Source: JAEHDI01 sp035455185 (GTDB lineage: Bacteria; Acidobacteriota; Terriglobia; Bryobacterales; Bryobacteraceae). From it: a stretch of DNA of 14,901 nt. The DNA lies in assembly GCA_035455185.1 (NCBI GenBank), contig DATIFQ010000113.1:1-14901 (forward strand). Direction: 5' to 3'. Position 1 is the stretch's first letter. Each line of letters opens with the position of its first letter. The translations under genes were made by a program, and so were the position numbers. The notes under the pieces were generated by a model. That model had not been told where the DNA came from and ran no database searches. It was given only the letters and a program-made list of their open reading frames with translations. Shown here in pieces: positions 7,430 through 13,947 of the stretch.

Positions 7430-7957
7430 CTATTGCCGGCGGCCCGCGGGCGGTGGCGCCCTGTAGAGTGTCGGATAGCTCGGTAGCGAGGCGCCGGCTC
7501 CGGCTCCAGCCGCCGTCGCAAGCAGAGCCACGCTCAGTAGTTCAACTTCTCCTCCGGCTTCCTTCGCGGAAACCGCATAACCGAGCGCGAAGCCCGCCCC
7601 GGCGCCGATCGCCGCACCGATCAGTGCATTCCGTAAACGCTTGGGCCTCTCTTGCAGGGTGACTCGCATCACGTCTTCCCGCGGAATCGCGATGTCGAGA
7701 CCAGCAACATTCAAAGCGATTGCCGTGTCAGAGGAGCTGAGAAACTTGCCCTCGCTGGACTTGAGATTCATCTGGACCACCTGGATTTTCTGCCCCGCTC
7801 GTAACCGGTTGATGTTGTCCCAGGAACCCTCGGACTGTGCCACCGCCGGCCGAGGCAGGCCGGCGGCGACGGTCATAATCAAGACGGCCAACCATGCCGC
7901 TCCACGCGGATCATGGCGCCGCTCCGGCCTCGTCCCGTCAACGCGACGCCTTTTCAT
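7430..7957 (-). CDS. Small exported protein with a glycine-zipper membrane region (function unknown)
   Basis: 175 residues from ATG 7957. The frame is open up to 8029, but GGGAGGGA seven bases before 7957 and the signal sequence decide for the shorter form. After an Arg-rich n-region (1-18), the hydrophobic stretch 20-34 and 'PAVA-QS' (37-42) suggest a signal peptide. The middle domain (45-105: 'INRLRAGQKIQVVQ', then 'IAIPREDVMRVTL') looks like a small beta-barrel or LSm-like fold of the type repeatedly seen in acidobacterial secreted proteins. Then come two glycine/alanine-rich hydrophobic segments (111-131 with G-x-x-x-G spacing, and 139-157), which could insert into or associate with a membrane. 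The C-terminus ends 'TLYRAPPPAGRRQ'. No enzyme motif is visible. It lies 85 bp upstream of an ADOP permease gene on the same strand, which may indicate shared expression. Confidence 0.8.
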   Translation of the reverse strand: MKRRRVDGTRPERRHDPRGAAWLAVLIMTVAAGLPRPAVAQSEGSWDNINRLRAGQKIQVVQMNLKSSEGKFLSSSDTAIALNVAGLDIAIPREDVMRVTLQERPKRLRNALIGAAIGAGAGFALGYAVSAKEAGGEVELLSVALLATAAGAGAGASLPSYPTLYRAPPPAGRRQ

Positions 7958-7962
7958 GTTGT

Positions 7963-7994
7963 TCCCTCCCAAATCCGAGGGAGCAATTCCCTCG
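7963..7994 (-). promoter_or_regulatory. Leader hairpin with an alternative pairing that could hide the ribosome binding site
   Basis: In the leader of the glycine-zipper gene (minus strand), CGAGGGA (7994-7988) and TCCCTCG (7982-7976) form a 7-bp stem with a 5-base loop. The same TCCCTC arm can instead pair with GAGGGA (7968-7963), which is part of the Shine-Dalgarno sequence GGGAGGGA, giving a 6-bp stem with an 8-base loop. The two stems are mutually exclusive, so one would expose and the other would bury the ribosome binding site. The complementarity is seen directly; regulation is inference. Confidence 0.35.
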
Positions 7995-8167
7995 CCAGGA
8001 ATCGACGCCGCATTCCGTTGAAAACGCACGGCCTTCAGGTGGGCGGATAGGAAGCCCCCGTCCCCCGGCTACGGCCTTTTCCGACACTGTCATGCGGAAC
8101 TGACTGGCACGACCGAACGCGGACTTCGAGGCCGACGTCGAGCACGCGTCACGAAGCCGGCGCCCGG

Positions 8168-8590
8168 CTATTGTTTGTCGTAGACCTCGTGCTGACCGAG
8201 CACGTCCCGGAACATTTGGTTGCCATCGGCGGACGACCGGAGCACCATTGAGTACTCGTTACCGCTGATCGTGTACCGAATGACAAGGCGCTGCTCCTCC
8301 CAACGCGCCGACACGGTGCCTGAGTGGATTCCGGGATGCTCTTTGCCGTCTATGGGGACCTCGACGGCTTCCGTAAAAGCTTCGCCGCCCGAGGTCTGAC
8401 CCGTAGCGGTGTATTTCAAGACGGCGTCCTTGTGGTCGATCTTGAACACGATGTTTCTGGGGCCATCCGCCCGTTGGGCTTTCTCATTCAGCTTCCAGGT
8501 GCCGCTGAAGTTGGGCTTGGTTTCCGCAGACAGCGGCAGAACGATCATTCCGGCCGCAAAAGTAAGAACACACAACAATCTTCTGCACAT
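8168..8590 (-). CDS. Small secreted protein with an 'NFSGTWKLN' N-terminal motif (function unknown)
   Basis: 140 residues from ATG 8590, chosen over the longer frame (to 8710) because GAGGA lies nine bases upstream and a Sec signal starts here: M-C-R-R then the hydrophobic run L-L-C-V-L-T-F-A-A-G-M-I-V-L-P-L and a likely cut after A22. The mature part begins 'ETKPNFSGTWKLN' (23-35). This is a pattern common at the start of small exported proteins of Acidobacteria. It continues as alternating beta strands: 'NIVFKIDHKDAVLKYTATG', 'EAFTEAVEVPIDGKEH', 'GTVSARWEEQRLVIRY' and 'NEYSMVLRSS'. This suggests a lipocalin-like or similar small beta-barrel, which is inference from strand pattern only. No catalytic residues are recognised. 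It is separated from the toxin gene upstream by 226 bp, and from the next minus-strand gene by 210 bp, so it is probably its own unit. Confidence 0.75.
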   Translation of the reverse strand: MCRRLLCVLTFAAGMIVLPLSAETKPNFSGTWKLNEKAQRADGPRNIVFKIDHKDAVLKYTATGQTSGGEAFTEAVEVPIDGKEHPGIHSGTVSARWEEQRLVIRYTISGNEYSMVLRSSADGNQMFRDVLGQHEVYDKQ

Positions 8591-8816
8591 CAGCTTGATT
8601 CCTCTTTCTGGGCGCGAACCGCACCCTGGCTTTGCGCCGGATATCAGGTCGACGTGTTCTGCGAATGCTTCTGGCGATCCTGTTCCGGCGCGTTCCACCA
8701 AGTTAGACACCGGAGGATGTGCATTGTTTCGGCGGCGAGGAGGCCTTAGCGATGCTGAGGTGCAAGTACCGCGTTCGGTGAGTGGCGGCGGAAATGCAAG
8801 GGGCGGCTGTCCGCCG
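8591..8816. other. Intergenic spacer between the toxin gene and the small secreted protein
   Basis: 226 bp without a convincing gene. The minus frame of the secreted protein stays open to 8710, but the added N-terminal residues would sit ahead of a clear signal peptide, so they are probably untranslated. At the toxin side a small hairpin lies just after the toxin stop (8802-8815). No sigma-70-type promoter is obvious for the downstream gene. Confidence 0.5.
8802..8815 (-). repeat. Short hairpin directly after the toxin stop codon
   Basis: GGCGG (8802-8806) and CCGCC (8811-8815) are perfect 5-bp arms around a 4-base loop, starting two bases after the yoeB stop on the minus strand. It is GC-only and is not followed by a T tract on the minus strand, so it is at best a weak terminator. 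It contains GTCCGCC, the reverse complement of the GGCGGAC unit repeated near 11976-12033. Confidence 0.35.
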
Positions 8817-9089
8817 TCAATAGTGGTACCGCGCCTGAAGGAAGTCGATCCGGTCGTCGCTGACCCGGTAGACCAGCCGGTGCTCTCCCGTGATTCGCCG
8901 TGACCAGCAGCCGGCGAGCACGTACCGTAACGGCTCCGGCTTGCCGGCTCCCTGAAACGGGTCGCGCAACGCCGCTTCGACTAAGTCCAGAATCCGGAGC
9001 GCGATTTTGCGGTCCGACTTCACCCAAAAGCGAAGGTCCTCGCGGAATTCGGGGTGGAAAACGGCACGGCGTTTAGCGGGCAGAGCCAA
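8817..9089 (-). CDS. yoeB: Txe/YoeB-family toxin (ribosome-dependent endoribonuclease)
   Basis: 90 residues if translation starts at TTG 9089. That codon has GGGAG seven bases upstream and overlaps the antitoxin gene by 17 bp. The frame is open to an ATG at 9149, but those extra residues do not resemble the family. From residue 11 on, the protein follows E. coli YoeB closely: 'PFQGAGKPEPLRYVLAG' (44-60), 'WSRRITGEHRLVY' (62-74) and the C-terminal 'ARYHY' (86-90). The residues known to be catalytic in YoeB (E46, R65, H83, Y84) are matched by E52, R71, H89 and Y90, so the toxin looks intact. YoeB toxins bind the ribosome and cut mRNA in the A site; the partner YefM neutralises them. The length of 90 residues is a little above the usual 84. 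The second gene of a two-gene operon. Confidence 0.95.
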   Translation of the reverse strand: MALPAKRRAVFHPEFREDLRFWVKSDRKIALRILDLVEAALRDPFQGAGKPEPLRYVLAGCWSRRITGEHRLVYRVSDDRIDFLQARYHY

Positions 9090-9360
9090 TCGCGATCTCC
9101 CGCCGCAATCGCTCCATCGATGCCGGTCTGCCTTTTCCAAGTTCCGCACGCTTCAGTGCTGTTAGCAATCTGCGTGCATTTCGGGGAGAACGTAGGAGGT
9201 GGGCAGTTTCCATCAGGCCCGCAAGTTCGGCTGCAGGGAGCATCGCGACATCGCTCGAACCTTTCCGGCGGACGATCACGACCTCCTGGTCCCTGACTAC
9301 GCGGTCCAGAACACTTGCGAGGTTGGCCCGGAGACTGGTATAAGTCATTTCCATCGGCAT
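9073..9360 (-). CDS. yefM: Phd/YefM-family antitoxin
   Basis: 95 residues from ATG 9360, which has GAGG eight bases upstream; a GTG at 9369 and ATGs at 9354 and 9348 are alternatives. The N-terminal part ('MTYTSLRANLASVLDRVVRDQEVVIVRR', 5-32, then 'SSDVAMLPAAEL') is the DNA-binding and dimerising Phd/YefM fold. The centre 'METAHLLRSPRNARRLLTAL' (50-69) matches the E. coli YefM segment E-E-T-A-Y-L-L-R-S-P-A-N-A-R-R-L that contacts the toxin. The C-terminal tail (about 70-95) is basic and somewhat longer than in E. coli, and its coding sequence overlaps the toxin start. A perfect palindrome containing two TGTACA cores lies upstream, as expected for autoregulation by the YefM-YoeB complex. Confidence 0.93.
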   Translation of the reverse strand: MPMEMTYTSLRANLASVLDRVVRDQEVVIVRRKGSSDVAMLPAAELAGLMETAHLLRSPRNARRLLTALKRAELGKGRPASMERLRREIAIGSAR

Positions 9361-9376
9361 CAGAGGCACCTCGCTT

Positions 9377-9401
9377 TATTGTACAGGATTCCTGTACAAT
9401 A
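9377..9401. promoter_or_regulatory. yefM-yoeB operator: perfect 25-bp palindrome
   Basis: TATTGTACAGGA (9377-9388), one central base, then TCCTGTACAATA (9390-9401) form a perfect inverted repeat, 17 bp upstream of the antitoxin ATG. It holds two TGTACA cores (9380-9385 and 9393-9398), 13 bp apart. TGTACA is the known core recognised by E. coli YefM, so this is very likely the autoregulatory site. On the minus strand TACAAT (9384-9379) inside the palindrome is a plausible -10 box, which would let a bound complex block RNA polymerase; no good -35 box is visible. Confidence 0.85.
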
Positions 9402-9431
9402 CATCTGCCGGCGTGAGGGACGGCAGAGGAT

Positions 9432-11894
9432 CTATTCGCAGCGCATGGCGTCCAGCGGGTTGGCCCGCGCGGCCCGGCGGGCCGGAAGCAGGCTGGCGGC
9501 GAGCGCTGTCGCGACCAGCAGCAGTGTCACCGCTGCCAGGGTGAGTGGATCGCCAGGCTGCACCTCGAAAAGCATGCCGCGCAGTGCGCGCGTCAGCGCC
9601 ACCGCTCCGGCCAGACCGCAGGCGACTCCGGCCAGCACCGGCCGCATACTATGCCGCATCACCAGCCGGACCAGTTTGCGCTGATCCGCGCCGAGCGCCA
9701 TGCGCACGCCGAACTCATGGCGCCGCTGTGCTACAGCGTAGGATACGACGCTGTAGAGGCCGACCAGTGCCAGCAACAGCGCCAGGCCCGCAAACATTGC
9801 CAGCAGCGCCGTGCGGGTGCGCCGGCCGGAAAGCACGCCGTCGCGGATTTCGTCGAAGGTGCGGGCGGCGGGGACCACAATCTGCGGATCGATGCCGGCA
9901 ATCATGCGCCGTACCTCGGCTCCCAGCGCCGTGGCCGGCCGCTGGCTGCGCAGAAGCAGGTGCGTGCTGCCGTTGATTAACGGGAACTGTAGCGAGCACA
10001 GATACCAGGATGCCTGTGGCCGGGTCTCCAGCCCTTCCTGCCGAGTGTCTCCGGCCACACCGACCACTTCCAATCCGGGACCATGCAGTTCGGGAGTGCC
10101 GAAGCGGAAGTACCGGCCAATCGGATCCTCGCCCGGCCAGAGAGTGCGTGCCATGGTCTCGTTGATTACGGCCGACAAGCGGGTTTCGTGAAGCATCCCA
10201 AAGGCGCGCCCGGGATCCGTTCCGGGTGGAATGAGAGGCCCGCGGTCGCGCGAGTCGAAGAAACGACCGCGCCGCAGAGGGATTCCGACAGTGCGGAAGT
10301 ATCCGGGGCTGGCCACCTGGTAGGGTATAGATGGGAAATGGCCCCGGGCGGGCGTGGGACGGTCTTCACGGTAGACCTCGACCGCGGACCTGCCGCCGGC
10401 CAGTGCGAAGTTGGTCGCCGCAGCGGCGGCTTCCACGCCCGGCAGGGCCTGTGTCCGCTCGAGCACCTGGGCGAAGAACGCCTGAGACCGCCCGAAATCG
10501 AACGCAAACGGGACATTCACCTCGACCGAGGCCAGATTGTCCGTCTGGAAGCCGAGATCGACATGCAGAAGCCGGTACATGCTGCGCCCGAGCAGGCCGG
10601 CGCCTACCAGCAGGGTAAGGGAGACCGCTACCTCGGCAGTGACCAGCGCGTCGCGAAGGCGGCCATGCTCCCGTAGCTCGCCCGCGCGCCCGCCTTCCTT
10701 GAGGGCCTCACAGACGCCGTTCCGGGCACTCCGCCAAGCGGGAACGAGGCTGAACAGCAAGGCGCAAGCCAGCGTGGCCAGCAGGGTGTAAAGCAGCACA
10801 GCCCAGTCCAGGCGCAGGTCGGCGGCTCCAAGGCCGGCCGGCAGAAGACCAGCCGCCGCCTTTAGACTCCACAACACCAACAGAAGCCCTATGGCCGCGC
10901 CGGCGAGGGCCAGGACCAGGCTCTCGATGAGCAACTGGCGGAGCAGGCGGGCCCGCCCTGCGCCCAGGGCGGCTCGTATGGCGAGTTCACGCCTGCGCTC
11001 GGTCGAGCGCGCCAGCAGGAGATTGGCGATGTTGGCGCAGGCGATCAGCAGCACCAGGCACACGGCGCCCCAGAGCACCAGCAAGCTGGTGCGGGCCGGA
11101 CCGCTGACGCGTTCCCGGAGGGTCACCAGATTCGCGCTGATGGCGCTGTTGGTGTCAGGGTACTGCTGCTCGAGTCTCCGGGCGATGGTCCGGATCTCAG
11201 TGCGGCCCCGTTCCGGCGTGATTCCCGTTCGCAGCCGCCCCAGGACGACCATCTCGGAGTGGTTGGCGCGGTTCGCCAGTACGTTGCCCATCGCGGCCTC
11301 GATGGGTAGGAAGATCTCGCTCTCCCGATAGAAGCGGAACTCGGCAGGGAGCACCCCAATCACGGTATAGGGCCTCCGGTCCAACTGGATGCTTTTGCCG
11401 ATCGGGGCTGGATCCCCATTCATCTCGCGTAGCCAGAAACCATGGGTGACGATGGCGGTAGTGGGGGCTCCCGTCCGGTCGTCGCTCGCCTGGAAGTTGC
11501 GGCCCATGGAAGGAGGTAAGTCCAGAACATCGAAGAAGGACGCGGAGACTTGGGCGGCCGGGATCCGGCGTGCGCCGGCTTGGTCGGCCAGGGTACTGCT
11601 TACCAGCGCCAGGGCGGACATGTTCTCAAACGCAGCCGACTGCCGCCGCCAGTCCTGGAAGTTGGGATACGCCACCGGGATGGAGGGGTAGTCACGGGAA
11701 CTTTCCGTGAGTTCGACCAGCCGGTCCGCCTGGGGATACGGCAGCGGGCGGAGCAGGGCCGTTTCGACCACCGTAAACATAACAACGTTGACGCCGATGC
11801 CCAGGGCCAGGGTGAGCAGGACCATGAGGGTGAACCCGGGCTTAGCGCGACAGAGCCGCAGGGCATAGCGCAGGTCCTGGAGCAGAGAAGTCAT
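9432..11894 (-). CDS. ADOP-family ABC permease (second copy)
   Basis: 820 residues from ATG 11894. The frame extends to a GTG at 11984, but the conserved ADOP start 'M-T-S-L-L-Q-D-L-R-Y-A-L-R' fixes the choice, although no Shine-Dalgarno sequence is seen before it. Layout as in the family: membrane segment about 21-45, periplasmic MacB-like core, FtsX block around 290-415 ('LIACANIANLLLARSTERRREL'), a further membrane segment near 440-460, second core, and a final FtsX block with 'ALLLALVGLYSVVSYAVAQRRHEFGV'. It ends R-A-N-P-L-D-A-M-R-C-E. The sequence differs widely from the copy at 4912-7344 outside the family motifs, so this is an older paralogue rather than a recent duplication. It lies 153 bp downstream of the serine hydrolase gene and 71 bp upstream of the yefM ATG, with the palindrome in that gap. 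Substrate unknown. Confidence 0.95.
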   Translation of the reverse strand: MTSLLQDLRYALRLCRAKPGFTLMVLLTLALGIGVNVVMFTVVETALLRPLPYPQADRLVELTESSRDYPSIPVAYPNFQDWRRQSAAFENMSALALVSSTLADQAGARRIPAAQVSASFFDVLDLPPSMGRNFQASDDRTGAPTTAIVTHGFWLREMNGDPAPIGKSIQLDRRPYTVIGVLPAEFRFYRESEIFLPIEAAMGNVLANRANHSEMVVLGRLRTGITPERGRTEIRTIARRLEQQYPDTNSAISANLVTLRERVSGPARTSLLVLWGAVCLVLLIACANIANLLLARSTERRRELAIRAALGAGRARLLRQLLIESLVLALAGAAIGLLLVLWSLKAAAGLLPAGLGAADLRLDWAVLLYTLLATLACALLFSLVPAWRSARNGVCEALKEGGRAGELREHGRLRDALVTAEVAVSLTLLVGAGLLGRSMYRLLHVDLGFQTDNLASVEVNVPFAFDFGRSQAFFAQVLERTQALPGVEAAAAATNFALAGGRSAVEVYREDRPTPARGHFPSIPYQVASPGYFRTVGIPLRRGRFFDSRDRGPLIPPGTDPGRAFGMLHETRLSAVINETMARTLWPGEDPIGRYFRFGTPELHGPGLEVVGVAGDTRQEGLETRPQASWYLCSLQFPLINGSTHLLLRSQRPATALGAEVRRMIAGIDPQIVVPAARTFDEIRDGVLSGRRTRTALLAMFAGLALLLALVGLYSVVSYAVAQRRHEFGVRMALGADQRKLVRLVMRHSMRPVLAGVACGLAGAVALTRALRGMLFEVQPGDPLTLAAVTLLLVATALAASLLPARRAARANPLDAMRCE

Positions 11895-11967
11895 CGGCAG
11901 ACACAGTCGCAAGTCGGCTGCCAAAGTGCTAAGGCATTGATAGGATGCGAGCCGCAGCCGGGAAACG

Positions 11968-12011
11968 GTCCCGCAGGCGGACACTGCCGTCCCAGAGGCG
12001 GACAGGCTGCC
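11968..12011. repeat. Two-unit imperfect tandem repeat with GGCGGAC core
   Basis: Two adjacent units, 11968-11988 (21 bp) and 11989-12011 (23 bp), share GTCCC, two variable bases, AGGCGGACA and CTGCC; the second has two extra bases (GG) before CTGCC. An inverted GTCCGCC follows at 12027-12033, so the minus-strand transcript leaving the serine hydrolase gene could fold GGCGGAC against it. It lies in the 153-bp spacer before the ADOP gene. Related units occur at 8809-8815 and, as GCGGACAGCC, at 13870-13879. Confidence 0.55.
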
Positions 12012-12047
12012 GGGCGGAATGCCTCCGTCCGCCGCACCACGTCAGCG

Positions 12048-13751
12048 CTACTGCACGACGTCCAACACAGCTTCGCTCGCCGCTGAACGTCCGGCGACTC
12101 GAAGTTGGACGCGTGCCTCGCCGGGCGGCGTATCGGCGGGAACACGAACGTTCACCTGATACACACCGGCATACACCAATCCCGCCCACTCGACGGTTGC
12201 CGCACGCCCGGCCACGAGCACCTCAGGCGGGCTGATGAGAACCAGCGGCTCGCGAACCACTGCTCCCACGGGAGCCGCGGGTTCGGTGCGCCCCAGCCCG
12301 GACGCGTACAACTCGACTACGTCTCCGGGCCGCACACGTTTACGGCCCGTTTGAAACCACGCCGGTGCGGCGTCGGCGACTTCGACATCCGCCGATGCGC
12401 CTCCGCGGGCGGTGAGAACCTCGACCTGTTGTCTTCCAGGGGCGAGGTCCGGCGGAATCAGAAAGTTGATCTGGCCGGGTCCGGCGTAACTCACCGCCGC
12501 CGTCCGCCCGCCGATCCGCACCCGGACGCCGCCCACAGAGGTCGGGAGCCGCCCGTCGGCCGGCATATCGCCGTCCCACGTGTTTTCGACAAGACTCAGC
12601 GCGCGTCCGAACACCGAGCCGAAGGAACCCGCCGCCAGAACTGGCGTGTAGTCCGCCGACTGCACGATGCCTCCCGGCTCGATGGACGGCGCAGGACCGG
12701 CGACAGCCGGCAGAATGTATCGCGAGAGGAGATCGAACGCCTGCGTGTACACGATCAAGTTCTCGACGGAGATCCCGGAGTCCGCCGTCGTCACTACCAT
12801 CAGGTCCAGATCCGGAACGAGGAATACGTATTGCCCGCCAAAGCCCGATGCGAGGATGACCGGGTAACCCTGCTGCGGCTTGTTCCACCACAGGTACCCG
12901 TAGTCACCCATGGGCCACCCGAGCCCGTTGCGCGCGTGAATGCGCGTCGACTCGCGCAGCCACTCCCGGTTCACGATCTCGTGGTCCTCCCAGCGCCCTT
13001 GCCGGAGCACGAGCAGTCCGAACTTCGCAAGGTCGCGCGCGGTCAGCCAGACTTCCGAGCCGCCGAAGTAGATACCCATCGGATCCTGCGTCCAACGGCC
13101 GCAGGTGATTCGGAGGGGATCGAATACCCGTGAAGTGGCATAGGCAAGCGTGCTCGAGCCCGAGACCTTCGTTAATATGCCCGAGAGCAGATGAGTGAGG
13201 CCGGTGTTGTAATTGAAGACCTCGCCCGGGTTGTTTGCCATCGGCCACTCGATCATCTTCTGACGCCAGTTCCAGCTTCTGAAGAGCTCTGCGGAGGTCG
13301 TCGAGAGCTCGTCCCATTCGAAACCCGCGGTCATGGTCAGAAGGTGCTTGAGCGTGATGTCCGACTTGCGCGGGTCGAGGCCGTCGTGGAAATACTCCGG
13401 GTAGAACTCCTCGAGCGTTTGGCCGACGCCCCGAATCCGGCCCTCCTGGATCGCGATGCCGGTCAGGACGGAAAGCACGCTCTTTGACATCGACTTGATG
13501 TTGTTGGCCTGCGACGCGTAGCTGCCGTTGTAATACCTCTCGAAAACCAGGTAGCCGTTGCGGACTACCAGTAGACTGTACCGCGTCGGGCAATTCTCGG
13601 TGATGTACTGGGACGCCTGATCGAGGCGCGCAGGGTCGAGCCCCTGCGTTTCGGGAGCTGCCGCCGACCAGCCGTACGTCGGCCATGGTGCGGTCTGCGC
13701 TGACAGCAAAAGGGGAATGAGGAGTAAAAGACACACTCGTCTGAAACCCAT
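12048..13751 (-). CDS. Secreted serine hydrolase (beta-lactamase/esterase/NylB-like) with C-terminal Solibacter-type domain
   Basis: 567 residues from ATG 13751. The frame runs on upstream into the divergent ADOP gene, but a Sec signal starts here (M-G-F-R-R then L-L-L-L-I-P-L-L-L-S-A, cut near 18). No good Shine-Dalgarno is visible. The catalytic domain (about 30-350) is of the penicillin-binding-protein/class C beta-lactamase fold: nucleophile S87 in S-M-S-K90 (S-x-x-K), general base Y181 in 'GEVFNYNTG', and 'ASGFGGQYVF' (301-310) in place of the K-T-G strand. The Y-N-T version and the segment 'FGGSEVWLTARDLAKFGLLVL' recall 6-aminohexanoate-dimer hydrolase-like enzymes and esterases rather than antibiotic resistance enzymes. 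Residues about 362-567 match the TIGR03437 pattern ('GSFGSVFGRALS', 'LPTSVGGVRVRIGG', 'SYAGPGQINFLIP', 'VELYASGLG', 'YQVNVRVP'), an extracellular beta-rich domain widespread in Solibacter. Substrate unknown. Confidence 0.92.
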   Translation of the reverse strand: MGFRRVCLLLLIPLLLSAQTAPWPTYGWSAAAPETQGLDPARLDQASQYITENCPTRYSLLVVRNGYLVFERYYNGSYASQANNIKSMSKSVLSVLTGIAIQEGRIRGVGQTLEEFYPEYFHDGLDPRKSDITLKHLLTMTAGFEWDELSTTSAELFRSWNWRQKMIEWPMANNPGEVFNYNTGLTHLLSGILTKVSGSSTLAYATSRVFDPLRITCGRWTQDPMGIYFGGSEVWLTARDLAKFGLLVLRQGRWEDHEIVNREWLRESTRIHARNGLGWPMGDYGYLWWNKPQQGYPVILASGFGGQYVFLVPDLDLMVVTTADSGISVENLIVYTQAFDLLSRYILPAVAGPAPSIEPGGIVQSADYTPVLAAGSFGSVFGRALSLVENTWDGDMPADGRLPTSVGGVRVRIGGRTAAVSYAGPGQINFLIPPDLAPGRQQVEVLTARGGASADVEVADAAPAWFQTGRKRVRPGDVVELYASGLGRTEPAAPVGAVVREPLVLISPPEVLVAGRAATVEWAGLVYAGVYQVNVRVPADTPPGEARVQLRVAGRSAASEAVLDVVQ

Positions 13752-13947
13752 GGTCAGAGAAATGGACGCAGCGGCCTCGCGTGAGGTTCCGAGCCCAACC
13801 AACAGGCCGTCCGAGGGCTTCCGGGCGCCGCGAGCGAAAAATCTCGATTCCGAACAACTCTTCCCACAAGCGGACAGCCGGCCCAGCGAAGTCGCGCGCC
13901 TGTAAGGACTTGCGATTGGAATTCGAGTTGCAAGCCCTCTTATCTCT
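13752..13947. other. Divergent intergenic region (serine hydrolase / third ADOP)
   Basis: 196 bp that must hold the promoters of both neighbours. No clear sigma-70 boxes or ribosome binding sites are seen for either gene. It contains a GCGGACAGCC unit (13870-13879) and an interrupted dyad at 13909-13934. An antisense continuation of the hydrolase frame crosses it but has no coding character. Confidence 0.5.
13909..13934. promoter_or_regulatory. Interrupted dyad upstream of the third ADOP gene (candidate operator)
   Basis: CTTGC (13909-13913), five bases, GAATTC (13919-13924), five bases, GCAAG (13930-13934): a symmetric 26-bp element centred 26 bp before ATG 13948. Spacing and symmetry fit a dimeric regulator, and its place would overlap a core promoter. 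No regulator gene lies in the window. Could be chance. Confidence 0.3.

Noticed and set aside
7345..7521. N-terminal extension of the first ADOP
   Set aside because: The strong ribosome binding site and family-conserved start at 7344 make the upstream 59 codons untranslated; they would also overlap the preceding gene.
8155..8169. AGCCGG-CGC-CCGGCT stem at the stop of the small secreted protein gene, as a terminator
   Set aside because: The stem is only 6 bp with a 3-base loop, overlaps the stop codon, and has no T tract after it on the minus strand.
9090..9149. ATG 9149 as start of the yoeB toxin
   Set aside because: It would add 20 residues unlike any YoeB N-terminus; TTG 9089 has a proper Shine-Dalgarno and gives nearly the family length.
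12048..13751. Assignment as an antibiotic resistance beta-lactamase
   Set aside because: The S-x-x-K fold is shared by esterases and amide hydrolases; K-T-G and Y-x-N motifs are not canonical and a Solibacter domain is fused.
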